From Scandinavium sp036409475 (GTDB taxonomy: Bacteria; Pseudomonadota; Gammaproteobacteria; Enterobacterales; Enterobacteriaceae), in assembly GCF_036409475.1 (NCBI RefSeq), contig NZ_JAYRCK010000002.1:261074-325073 (forward strand): 64,000 nucleotides of DNA. Reading direction: 5' to 3'. Below, one piece after another: positions 28,246 through 36,189 of the stretch. The translations under genes were made by a program, and so were the position numbers. A model generated the notes under the pieces. That model saw nothing but the letters and a program-made list of their open reading frames with translations, was not told the origin of the DNA and did no database searches. Positions within the stretch are counted from its first letter, which is position 1, and each line of letters begins with the position of its first letter.

Positions 28246-29163
28246 ATGATCAAACAAAGGACACTTAAACGTATCGTTCAGGCGACTGGCGTCGGTTTAC
28301 ACACCGGCAAGAAAGTCACACTGACGTTGCGCCCTGCACCGGCAAATACCGGGGTCATCTATCGTCGCACCGACTTGAATCCACCGGTTGATTTTCCGGC
28401 AGATGCCAAATCTGTGCGTGATACCATGCTCTGTACTTGCCTTGTCAACGAGCATGACGTGCGGATTTCAACGGTTGAGCACCTGAATGCCGCGCTGGCG
28501 GGCCTGGGTATCGATAACATTGTGATTGAAGTCGATGCGCCAGAAATCCCGATCATGGATGGCAGTGCTGCACCGTTTGTCTATCTGCTGCTCGATGCAG
28601 GGATCGATGAACTGAACTGCGCGAAGAAATTTGTGCGCATTAAAGAAACGGTTCGCGTTGAAGATGGCGACAAATGGGCTGAATTCAAGCCGTACAATGG
28701 TTTCTCGTTGGATTTCACTATCGACTTTAACCATCCGGCGATTGACGGCAGCAACCAGCGTTACGCCATGAACTTCTCTGCGGATGCGTTCATGCGTCAG
28801 ATTAGCCGTGCACGTACTTTTGGTTTCATGCGTGATATCGAATATCTGCAGTCCCGCGGCCTGTGCCTGGGCGGCAGCTTCGATTGTGCCATCGTTGTTG
28901 ACGATTATCGCGTACTGAACGAAGACGGTCTGCGCTTTGAAGACGAATTTGTTCGCCACAAAATGCTGGATGCTATCGGTGACCTGTTTATGTGTGGTCA
29001 CAATATCATCGGTGCATTCACCGCGTTCAAATCAGGTCACGCACTGAATAACAAACTGCTTCAGGCAGTCCTGGCGAAACAAGAAGCCTGGGAATTCGTG
29101 ACCTTCGAAGACGAAGCTGAACTGCCACTGGCATTCAAAGCACCGTCAGTGGTTCTGGCGTAA
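28246..29163 (+). CDS. lpxC: UDP-3-O-acyl-GlcNAc deacetylase
   Basis: LpxC is the zinc amidase for the committed step of lipid A synthesis. The 305 residues match E. coli. Zinc and catalytic residues are in STVEHLNAALAG (H79) and HKMLDAIGDLF (H238, D242), with MDGSAAPF near 63-75 carrying the general base E78 region. The C-terminal tail LPLAFKAPSVVLA is the FtsH recognition tail that controls LpxC turnover in E. coli. A promoter with TATAGT lies in the 100-bp gap behind ftsZ. Confidence 0.98.
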   Translation: MIKQRTLKRIVQATGVGLHTGKKVTLTLRPAPANTGVIYRRTDLNPPVDFPADAKSVRDTMLCTCLVNEHDVRISTVEHLNAALAGLGIDNIVIEVDAPEIPIMDGSAAPFVYLLLDAGIDELNCAKKFVRIKETVRVEDGDKWAEFKPYNGFSLDFTIDFNHPAIDGSNQRYAMNFSADAFMRQISRARTFGFMRDIEYLQSRGLCLGGSFDCAIVVDDYRVLNEDGLRFEDEFVRHKMLDAIGDLFMCGHNIIGAFTAFKSGHALNNKLLQAVLAKQEAWEFVTFEDEAELPLAFKAPSVVLA

Positions 29164-29184
29164 GCCTGACCATTCTGTAAGTTC

Positions 29185-29230
29185 GACTGGTAACCTGGTA
29201 CTCTCTCCGTCCAGGGGGCCAGTCGTTTTT
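29185..29230 (+). terminator. lpxC intrinsic terminator
   Basis: GACTGG (29185-29190) and CCAGTC (29219-29224) form the outer stem, with CCTGG/CCAGG as inner stem, followed by GTTTTT and further T-rich sequence. It starts 22 nt after the lpxC stop. Confidence 0.8.
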
Positions 29231-29428
29231 CTTTTCTCCCTCTTTCTAAATTTCTTCATCCTGGTTTTCTTTGCCTCTTATCTCGTGTCAACCCGCGCGA
29301 TCGCTGCTTTCGTGACCATTTTTATCAACAGAACACAGTCATTCCTGCTGCTGTAGCACGCCATTAGTGATACTATCTCAGCGCTTAAAGATTTTGACTG
29401 ACGAGTAATAACACAAGGTGGCAAAGTA

Positions 29429-29932
29429 GTGAGCGGAATACTGACGCGCTGGCGACAGTTTGGCAGACGATATTTCTGGCCGCATCTCCTGTTGGGGATG
29501 GTCGCGGCAGGATTCGGCTTGCCTGCGATTGCCAGTGGGACAGAAACCGTTCCTCCGACCAAAACCGCCAGCAGCCATACCTCGGCAACGAAAGTTAATT
29601 TCACCCATCTGGCAATGCTGGAAGGGAATCGCCGTCCTGCGTTCAGTGTCGACTACTGGCATCAACATGCCATCCGCACTGTTATTCGTCATCTCTCCTT
29701 TGCCATGGTGCCGCAGGCGTTGCCAGTGGCAGAAACCAGTGAACCCCTGGAAGTGCACCATCTGGCGCTGCTGGATACCCTGAATGCACTGCTGATGCGC
29801 GAAAGCCAGCCGCCCGCGATTGTCGGCTCGGTGGCTTACCGTACGGAACCGGAGCCCCACACTGCGTTTTCCATTAATACCTGGGTAAGCCAGGTGCACG
29901 GTATTCGCGCCGGGCCTCACTCTCTTAGCTGA
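29429..29932 (+). CDS. secM: SecM, secretion monitor arrest peptide
   Basis: SecM has an export signal and a C-terminal sequence that stalls the ribosome unless pulled by the Sec machinery; stalling exposes the secA ribosome site. The 167 residues (170 in E. coli) start at GTG with MSGILTRWRQFG, and the signal peptide covers roughly the first 36 residues. The arrest motif reads F-SINT-WV-SQVH-GIRAGP, so the E. coli WI is WV here. Four residues follow the critical proline. The middle of the protein is variable, as usual. Confidence 0.95.
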   Translation: MSGILTRWRQFGRRYFWPHLLLGMVAAGFGLPAIASGTETVPPTKTASSHTSATKVNFTHLAMLEGNRRPAFSVDYWHQHAIRTVIRHLSFAMVPQALPVAETSEPLEVHHLALLDTLNALLMRESQPPAIVGSVAYRTEPEPHTAFSINTWVSQVHGIRAGPHSLS

Positions 29933-29962
29933 ACAAAAACAACCTATTACCTAATGCTAAGA

Positions 29963-29977
29963 CTCCGCTGAGCGGAG
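29963..29977 (+). promoter_or_regulatory. secM-secA hairpin (SecM-responsive)
   Basis: CTCCGC (29963-29968) and GCGGAG (29972-29977) form a compact stem around TGA, 30 nt after the secM stop. The GGAG of the right arm is a possible secA ribosome-binding element. In E. coli a comparable secM-secA stem hides the secA Shine-Dalgarno and is opened by the SecM-stalled ribosome. The match to that mechanism is inferred from position; the arm lies 17 nt before ATG, farther than usual. Confidence 0.6.
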
Positions 29978-29994
29978 CGATTGAGATTCTAAAT

Positions 29995-32700
29995 ATGCTT
30001 ATCAAATTGTTAACGAAAGTTTTCGGTAGCCGTAACGACCGTACGCTGCGTCGTATGCGTAAAGCTGTCACTCAAATCAATGCCATGGAACCGGAGATGG
30101 AGAAACTCTCCGATGACCAACTGAAAGCCAAAACTCAGGAGTTTCGTGCTCGTCTGGAAAAAGGCGATACCGTTGAAAGTCTGATCCCGGAAGCGTTCGC
30201 CGTGGTCCGTGAAGCGAGTAAGCGTGTCTTCGGTATGCGTCACTTCGACGTGCAGCTGCTCGGCGGCATGGTACTGAATGACCGCTGCATCGCGGAAATG
30301 CGTACTGGTGAAGGTAAAACCCTGACGGCAACACTGCCTGCTTATGTTAACGCCCTGTCTGGTAAAGGCGTTCACGTGGTTACCGTCAACGACTATTTGG
30401 CCCAGCGTGATGCCGAAAACAACCGTCCGCTGTTCGAATTCCTTGGCATGAGCGTTGCGGTAAACATGTCTGGTATGCCTGCTCCAGCGAAGCGCGAAGC
30501 TTACGCAGCAGACATTACCTACGGCACCAACAACGAATACGGCTTTGACTACCTGCGCGACAACATGGCGTTCAGCCCTGAAGAACGCGTTCAGCGTAAA
30601 CTGCACTACGCACTGGTCGATGAAGTGGACTCCATCCTGATCGATGAAGCCCGTACGCCGCTGATCATCTCCGGTCCGGCTGAAGACAGCTCCGAGATGT
30701 ACAAGCAGGTCAACAAAATCATTCCAAACCTGATTCGTCAGGAAAAAGAAGACTCCGATACTTTCCAGGGTGAAGGTCACTTCTCCGTGGACGAGAAAGC
30801 CCGTCAGGTGAACATCACCGAGCGTGGTCTGGTTTTGGTCGAAGAACTGCTGGTGAGTGAAGGCATCATGGAAGAGGGCGAATCTCTGTATTCCCCAGCG
30901 AACATCATGCTGATGCACCACGTGACCGCTGCGCTGCGCGCACATGTGCTGTTTACTCGTGACGTCGACTACATCGTTAAAGACGGCGAAGTCATTATCG
31001 TCGATGAGCACACCGGTCGTACCATGCAGGGTCGTCGCTGGTCTGATGGTCTGCACCAGGCAGTTGAAGCCAAAGAAGGCGTGGACATCCAGAACGAAAA
31101 CCAGACTCTGGCATCCATCACCTTCCAGAACTACTTCCGTCTGTATGAAAAACTGGCGGGGATGACGGGTACAGCAGATACCGAAGCGTTTGAATTCAGC
31201 TCCATCTATAAGCTGGACACCGTGGTTGTGCCAACGAACCGTCCGATGATCCGTAAGGACATGCCGGATCTGGTCTACATGACCGAAGCGGAAAAAATTC
31301 AGGCCATCATTGAAGATATCAAAGAGCGTACCGCTAACGGCCAACCAGTGCTGGTGGGTACCATCTCTATCGAGAAATCTGAAGTCGTTTCCAACGAGCT
31401 GACCAAAGCGGGCATCAAGCACAACGTGCTGAACGCCAAATTCCACGCCAGCGAAGCCGATATCGTTGCTCAGGCGGGTTATCCCTCTACCGTGACCATC
31501 GCCACCAACATGGCGGGTCGTGGTACGGATATTATGCTTGGTGGTAGCTGGCAGGCAGAAGTGGCTCAGCTTGAAGAGCCAACAGAAGAACAAATCGCAA
31601 AAATCAAAGCCGACTGGCAGGTTCGTCACGATGCGGTTCTGGCGGCAGGTGGTCTGCATATTGTCGGTACCGAACGTCACGAATCTCGTCGTATCGATAA
31701 CCAGCTGCGTGGCCGTTCTGGTCGTCAGGGTGATGCCGGTTCTTCCCGCTTCTACCTGTCGATGGAAGATGCCCTGATGCGTATTTTTGCCTCCGATCGT
31801 GTATCGGGCATGATGCGTAAACTGGGGATGAAGCCAGGTGAAGCTATCGAGCACCCATGGGTGACCAAAGCGATTGCCAATGCGCAGCGTAAAGTGGAAA
31901 GCCGCAACTTCGATATTCGTAAGCAACTGCTGGAATACGATGATGTTGCTAACGACCAGCGTCGCGCTATCTACACCCAGCGTAACGAACTGCTGGACGT
32001 GTCTGATGTGAGCGAAACCATCGACAGCATTCGTGAAGACGTCTTCAAAGCAACTATTGATGCGCATATTCCGCCGCAGTCTCTGGAAGAAATGTGGGAT
32101 ATCGAAGGCCTGCAGGAGCGTCTGAAAAACGATTTCGATCTCGACCTGCCAATCAAAGAGTGGCTGGACAAAGAGCCGGAGCTGCATGAAGAAACGCTGC
32201 GTGAGCGTATTCTGCAAAGCGGCGTAGAAGTGTATCAGCGTAAAGAAGAAGTGGTTGGCGTCGAAATGATGCGTCACTTCGAAAAAGGCGTGATGCTGCA
32301 GACGCTGGATTCCCTGTGGAAAGAGCACCTGGCGGCAATGGACTACCTGCGTCAGGGTATTCACCTGCGTGGCTATGCGCAGAAAGATCCGAAGCAGGAA
32401 TACAAGCGCGAGTCGTTCGCGATGTTTGCGGCGATGCTGGAATCACTGAAGTATGAAGTGATCAGCACCCTGTGCAAGGTTCAGGTCCGCATGCCGGAAG
32501 AAGTGGAAGCGATGGAAGAGCAGCGTCGTCAGGAAGCTGAGCGTCTGGCACAGATGCAGCAACTGAGCCACCTGGATGATGATTCTGCCGCTGCACAATC
32601 TCTGGCATCCGAAACAGGTGAGCGCAAAGTGGGTCGTAACGATCCGTGCCCTTGCGGTTCCGGTAAAAAATACAAGCAGTGCCACGGCCGTATTGCCTGA
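29995..32700 (+). CDS. secA: SecA, preprotein translocase ATPase
   Basis: SecA drives preproteins through SecYEG. The 901 residues equal E. coli. NBD1 has Walker A MRTGEGKTLTATL near residue 102 and the DEAD-type VDEVDSILIDEARTP near 209. NBD2 has the arginine finger region GRSGRQGDAGSSRFYLS near 575. The C-terminal zinc motif CPCGSGKKYKQCH binds SecB and phospholipid. It is co-transcribed and regulated with secM. Confidence 0.99.
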   Translation: MLIKLLTKVFGSRNDRTLRRMRKAVTQINAMEPEMEKLSDDQLKAKTQEFRARLEKGDTVESLIPEAFAVVREASKRVFGMRHFDVQLLGGMVLNDRCIAEMRTGEGKTLTATLPAYVNALSGKGVHVVTVNDYLAQRDAENNRPLFEFLGMSVAVNMSGMPAPAKREAYAADITYGTNNEYGFDYLRDNMAFSPEERVQRKLHYALVDEVDSILIDEARTPLIISGPAEDSSEMYKQVNKIIPNLIRQEKEDSDTFQGEGHFSVDEKARQVNITERGLVLVEELLVSEGIMEEGESLYSPANIMLMHHVTAALRAHVLFTRDVDYIVKDGEVIIVDEHTGRTMQGRRWSDGLHQAVEAKEGVDIQNENQTLASITFQNYFRLYEKLAGMTGTADTEAFEFSSIYKLDTVVVPTNRPMIRKDMPDLVYMTEAEKIQAIIEDIKERTANGQPVLVGTISIEKSEVVSNELTKAGIKHNVLNAKFHASEADIVAQAGYPSTVTIATNMAGRGTDIMLGGSWQAEVAQLEEPTEEQIAKIKADWQVRHDAVLAAGGLHIVGTERHESRRIDNQLRGRSGRQGDAGSSRFYLSMEDALMRIFASDRVSGMMRKLGMKPGEAIEHPWVTKAIANAQRKVESRNFDIRKQLLEYDDVANDQRRAIYTQRNELLDVSDVSETIDSIREDVFKATIDAHIPPQSLEEMWDIEGLQERLKNDFDLDLPIKEWLDKEPELHEETLRERILQSGVEVYQRKEEVVGVEMMRHFEKGVMLQTLDSLWKEHLAAMDYLRQGIHLRGYAQKDPKQEYKRESFAMFAAMLESLKYEVISTLCKVQVRMPEEVEAMEEQRRQEAERLAQMQQLSHLDDDSAAAQSLASETGERKVGRNDPCPCGSGKKYKQCHGRIA

Positions 32701-32725
32701 TAACTGCTGGCAATAAAACACAAAG

Positions 32726-32743
32726 GGCGCTGATAACAGCGCC
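32726..32743 (+). terminator. First copy of GGCGCTG-ATAA-CAGCGCC hairpin after secA
   Basis: A perfect 7-bp GC-rich stem with an ATAA loop begins 25 nt after the secA stop. The same 19-nt sequence recurs at 32886-32904. No T tract follows this first copy, so it is likelier a 3'-end barrier or partial terminator. Confidence 0.55.
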
Positions 32744-32754
32744 TCAGACTGCTG

Positions 32755-32790
32755 ACAAAGAAGGAAAAAGCGTGGTTTTTCCTTCTTTGT
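32755..32790 (+). terminator. 15-bp perfect inverted repeat after secA
   Basis: ACAAAGAAGGAAAAA and TTTTTCCTTCTTTGT pair perfectly around GCGTGG. The second arm supplies a T run, so the structure could act as a terminator in either direction. An outer GCTGA/TCAGC extends the stem. Confidence 0.65.
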
Positions 32791-32885
32791 GGTTATCAGC
32801 CGAAAATCAATAAATTGATTTTCCTTGTTTCTTATTAGGCACCCTATGACAAATCTTCATTCGTTAGAGGTTTGTCATCACTCTC

Positions 32886-32910
32886 GGGCGCTGATAACAG
32901 CGCCTTTTTT
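32886..32910 (+). terminator. Second copy of GGCGCTG hairpin with T6 tract
   Basis: GGCGCTG-ATAA-CAGCGCC is followed directly by six T residues, a textbook intrinsic terminator. It ends only 14 nt before the mutT ATG, so mutT either has a promoter inside this structured region or depends on readthrough. Confidence 0.8.
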
Positions 32911-32924
32911 ATGGAGTGAAGACA

Positions 32925-33317
32925 ATGAAAATCCTGCAAATTTCTACCGGTATTCTTCGCAACGCAGCCGGCGAAATCTTTATTACTCAGCGCGCCCCTG
33001 ATGCACATATGGCCAATATGTGGGAGTTCCCGGGCGGGAAAATTGAAGAGGGTGAGTCGCCAGAAATCGCACTGGCACGTGAGCTGTTTGAAGAAGTCGG
33101 TGTTTTGCCAGAATCCGCGATGTTGTTCGACAAACTTGAATACCAGTTCCCGGACAGACACATAACGCTGTGGTTCTGGCTGGTTGATAGCTGGCAGGGG
33201 GAACCGTGGGGGAAAGAAGGGCAGCCAGGGCGCTGGGTCGCGCAGAAAGATCTGTTGGCAGAAGAGTTTCCTCCTGCCAACGAGCCGGTGATCGCGAAGT
33301 TACTCGCAGAGGCTTAA
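32925..33317 (+). CDS. mutT: 8-oxo-dGTP diphosphatase
   Basis: MutT hydrolyses 8-oxo-dGTP to prevent A-to-C transversions. The ATG preceded by GGAG gives 130 residues (129 in E. coli). The Nudix box GGKIEEGESPEIALARELFEEVGV has all canonical Gly, Glu and REUxEE residues; DRHITLWFWLV and FPPANEPVI are diagnostic of MutT. A GTG 9 nt upstream is in frame but lies at the ribosome site. Confidence 0.96.
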   Translation: MKILQISTGILRNAAGEIFITQRAPDAHMANMWEFPGGKIEEGESPEIALARELFEEVGVLPESAMLFDKLEYQFPDRHITLWFWLVDSWQGEPWGKEGQPGRWVAQKDLLAEEFPPANEPVIAKLLAEA

Positions 33318-33508
33318 GGTTGCTCTTCGCTCCAGTCGTCACTTTCTGACAGATCGCCAGAGCTTGGGATCCGCTTCTCTTCGGCGGCCCATTCGCCTAA
33401 ATCGATCAGCTGGCAGCGCTTACAGCAGAAGGGGCGAAAGGGACTTTCTTCGCCCCAGACAATGGTTTTGCCACAGGTTGGGCAGTTGACGGTGGTGACA
33501 TCGCTCAT
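33314..33508 (-). CDS. yacG: DNA gyrase inhibitor YacG
   Basis: YacG is a small zinc protein that binds GyrB and inhibits gyrase in E. coli. The 64 residues contain four zinc cysteines (CPTC...CCKRC: C8, C11 and a second pair near 27-31) and the conserved IDLGEWAAEEKRIP. The second of two ATGs is used because E. coli begins MSE/MSD. It converges with mutT, overlapping it by 4 nt, and lies just downstream of zapD. Confidence 0.95.
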   Translation of the reverse strand: MSDVTTVNCPTCGKTIVWGEESPFRPFCCKRCQLIDLGEWAAEEKRIPSSGDLSESDDWSEEQP

Positions 33509-33517
33509 CATTATTCC

Positions 33518-34261
33518 TTAGCAGCAGGCCAGTTCGAAATCCAGACGTTCTGGCACAAGGCCATTTTCACTGTCCAGCGGCATAAAACGAATCGCAAAAC
33601 GGCTCTTATGACCTGAAATTTGCGGATAGAGTTGATCGTCCAGTGCCAGTTGCAGGCGCAGCAAATCAGCATCTTCGCCGTTGTCCTGGAAGAAACCGTT
33701 CAGACTGGTTTGCTTGCGGAAAGGTGAGGAGTTACGCACTAAATCGAGGATCAGGTTAAGCGCCTGATTCAGTGGCTCAAGGCTTTCCAGCCAGTAAGCG
33801 ACCTGTGCATCACGCTGTGATTGCGATGAGTGCAGCCAGATATGCAGTGTCGGAAGGTCGAAGCTACAGCAGCCGCCGGGAATGCTCAGACGCTGGCGAA
33901 CCAGGGCGATAAGGCGGTCTTCTCGCAGAAGCTGGCCTATACGTGGGGCGGACATCAGAATGGAACTGCTTTGTTTCAACTGCAACCGCAGGGCTTCAAT
34001 ACGATTGATATCAACGCCCGGCACTTCATCCCATTGCTTCAGTTTGCGTTGCTGACGCTCAAGCTCTTTAAGCAGCTCGGTACGAACCTCGCCACGTTCG
34101 AACACATCCAGCAAATCCCCGACATTACGAAAAAAATGCAACGCGCTGGCATGATCTCTGACCGGCAAGTTGCAGTTCAGTTGCTGCACGAGAAATTCAA
34201 TTCGCAGCCAGGTGCGCATTTTCTCGTTCAGGGGATGTTCAAAAAGGACGTGGGTGTGCAT
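33518..34261 (-). CDS. zapD: ZapD, FtsZ-associated cell division factor
   Basis: ZapD binds the FtsZ C-terminal tail and bundles protofilaments. The 247 residues equal E. coli, with a helical N-terminal half and a beta-strand C-terminal domain (KSRFAIRFMPLDSENG...VPERLDFELACC). The ATG shares one base with the coaE stop, indicating a coaE-zapD-yacG operon. Confidence 0.97.
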   Translation of the reverse strand: MHTHVLFEHPLNEKMRTWLRIEFLVQQLNCNLPVRDHASALHFFRNVGDLLDVFERGEVRTELLKELERQQRKLKQWDEVPGVDINRIEALRLQLKQSSSILMSAPRIGQLLREDRLIALVRQRLSIPGGCCSFDLPTLHIWLHSSQSQRDAQVAYWLESLEPLNQALNLILDLVRNSSPFRKQTSLNGFFQDNGEDADLLRLQLALDDQLYPQISGHKSRFAIRFMPLDSENGLVPERLDFELACC

Positions 34262-34881
34262 TACAATTTTTCCTGTGAATCGGCCTGCCGTGCCAGTTTC
34301 AGATAGCTGGCGTGCAGGCGGGCAACATCCAATGCGAGTGCATCTGGTGCGCCGTTGTTATCAATGACGTCGTCCGCTACGGCAAGACGCGCTTCGCGCG
34401 TTGCCTGAGCAGCAAGGATCTGTTTTGCATGCTCTTCAGAGACTGAGTCTCTTTGCATGGTACGCTGGAGCTGTGTTTGAGGCGACACATCAACCACCAG
34501 CACTCGGTCTGCTTTTTCCCAGAGCTTATTCTCCACCAACAGCGGAACGACCCACAGCACGTAAGAGGATGTCGCTTGCTGCATTTGGCGCTGCGTTTCT
34601 TGTTGAATCAACGGGTGAAGCAGAGCGTTCAACCAGGTTTTTTCCGTGTCGTTAGCGAAAATACGCTCCCGCAAAAGACGCCGATTCAGGTTACCGTCGG
34701 TAAGGCGCATTCCGGAACCAAAGCGATCAACAATAGCCTGTAATGCGGGAGTGCCAGGTTCGACCACTTGGCGAGCAATCACATCGGCATCAATAACGTT
34801 AACACCCAGGTCGGCAAAAGCGTTTGCGACAGTGGTTTTCCCGCTGCCAATGCCTCCTGTTAACGCGACTGTATACCTCAT
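34261..34881 (-). CDS. coaE: Dephospho-CoA kinase
   Basis: CoaE phosphorylates dephospho-CoA, the last step of CoA synthesis. The internal ATG gives 206 residues as in E. coli, starting MRYTVALTGGIGSGKTT with the P-loop at residues 8-16. LWVVPLLVE and ATREARLAVADDVIDNNG are family blocks. An upstream in-frame ATG at 34914 would add eleven non-conserved residues. Confidence 0.96.
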   Translation of the reverse strand: MRYTVALTGGIGSGKTTVANAFADLGVNVIDADVIARQVVEPGTPALQAIVDRFGSGMRLTDGNLNRRLLRERIFANDTEKTWLNALLHPLIQQETQRQMQQATSSYVLWVVPLLVENKLWEKADRVLVVDVSPQTQLQRTMQRDSVSEEHAKQILAAQATREARLAVADDVIDNNGAPDALALDVARLHASYLKLARQADSQEKL

Positions 34882-35109
34882 GCTACCGCTTCCTGTGAAG
34901 AATAATGACTGCATATCAATGGGTTAATTCTGGCTCTTTTCGCCACTCTGATGAGACATGTTAACGCCGCTGTTCACCAGGTAAATTTGTACGATTGTAG
35001 CGTAAAAAAAGTGAAAATCGCAGTCTTGTGCAGGGTTCATTAGTGCGTATGATAACGTCACTGGAGTTGTGCTTAGTCCCTTTTTGCCTCGAACCCCAGG
35101 AATCCACAC

Positions 35110-36153
35110 ATGCGTATTGAAGAAGATTTGAAGTTAGGTTTTAAAGACGTTCTCATCCGCCCTAAACGCTCTACCCTCAAAAGCCGTTCCGACGTTGAAC
35201 TGGAACGCGAATACACCTTCAAGCACTCAGGAAAGACCTGGTCTGGCGTGCCGATCATTGCCGCCAATATGGACACCGTGGGCACCTTTGCCATGGCCAA
35301 AGCGCTTGCGGCATTCGGCATCCTGACCGCTGTCCATAAGCATTACTCCGTTGAAGAGTGGAGTGCATTTGCCCAGAGCGTTTCTGCCGATGTGCTCAAG
35401 CATGTGATGGTGTCTACCGGTACCTCTGATGCGGATTTCGAGAAAACTAAGCAGATCCTGAATCTGAATCCAGCCCTCAATTTTATCTGCATTGATGTGG
35501 CAAACGGCTACTCAGAACATTTCGTACAATTTGTTTCAAAAGCACGTGAAGCATGGGCCGATAAGACTATCTGTGCCGGTAACGTGGTAACCGGTGAAAT
35601 GTGCGAAGAATTGATTCTGGCTGGTGCGGATATCGTTAAAGTCGGTATCGGTCCGGGTTCCGTCTGTACCACTCGTGTGAAAACCGGCGTGGGCTACCCA
35701 CAGCTTTCTGCGGTGATTGAATGTGCCGATGCGGCGCACGGTCTGGGCGGTCAAATTGTCAGCGACGGCGGTTGCACCATGCCTGGTGATGTAGCAAAAG
35801 CCTTCGGTGGTGGCGCAGATTTCGTGATGCTCGGCGGTATGCTGGCGGGCCACGAAGAGAGCGGCGGTACCGTGGTGGAAGAGAACGGTGAAAAATTCAT
35901 GCTGTTCTATGGCATGAGCTCTGAGTCCGCGATGAACCGTCACGTTGGCGGCGTTGCACAGTACCGTGCTGCGGAAGGCAAAACTGTTAAGCTGATGCTG
36001 CGTGGCCCGGTGGAAAACACTGCTCGCGATATCCTTGGTGGCCTGCGTTCTGCCTGTACTTATGTTGGTGCTTCTCGCCTGAAAGAGCTGACCAAACGTA
36101 CGACCTTTATTCGCGTGCAGGAACAAGAGAACCGCGTGTTCAACAGCCTGTAA
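35110..36153 (+). CDS. guaC: GMP reductase
   Basis: GuaC reduces GMP to IMP with NADPH for purine salvage. The 347 residues match E. coli. The IMPDH-like barrel has the catalytic cysteine in GIGPGSVCTTRVKTGVGYPQ (about C186), with DGGCTMPGDVAKAF and the MLAGHEESGG loop. It is transcribed divergently from coaE. Confidence 0.98.
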   Translation: MRIEEDLKLGFKDVLIRPKRSTLKSRSDVELEREYTFKHSGKTWSGVPIIAANMDTVGTFAMAKALAAFGILTAVHKHYSVEEWSAFAQSVSADVLKHVMVSTGTSDADFEKTKQILNLNPALNFICIDVANGYSEHFVQFVSKAREAWADKTICAGNVVTGEMCEELILAGADIVKVGIGPGSVCTTRVKTGVGYPQLSAVIECADAAHGLGGQIVSDGGCTMPGDVAKAFGGGADFVMLGGMLAGHEESGGTVVEENGEKFMLFYGMSSESAMNRHVGGVAQYRAAEGKTVKLMLRGPVENTARDILGGLRSACTYVGASRLKELTKRTTFIRVQEQENRVFNSL

Positions 36154-36163
36154 TGTGAACAAT

Positions 36164-36188
36164 GGCTGGTGCAGTTTTTGCGCCAGCC
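36164..36188. terminator. Hairpin between convergent guaC and hofC
   Basis: GGCTGGTGC and GCGCCAGCC form a 9-bp stem with one wobble around AGTTTTT, 10 nt after the guaC stop and just after the hofC stop on the other strand. It may serve both genes, though neither side has a strong T tract. Confidence 0.55.
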
Positions 36189-36189
36189 G

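Noticed and set aside
30010..32364. 784-codon open frame on the minus strand
   Set aside because: It is fully antisense to secA, has no ribosome site or recognisable domain, and its long length follows from the codon bias of secA on the other strand.
32844..33161. Minus-strand frame across the secA-mutT gap and mutT
   Set aside because: It is antisense to mutT, starts inside the coding region and has no supporting motif.
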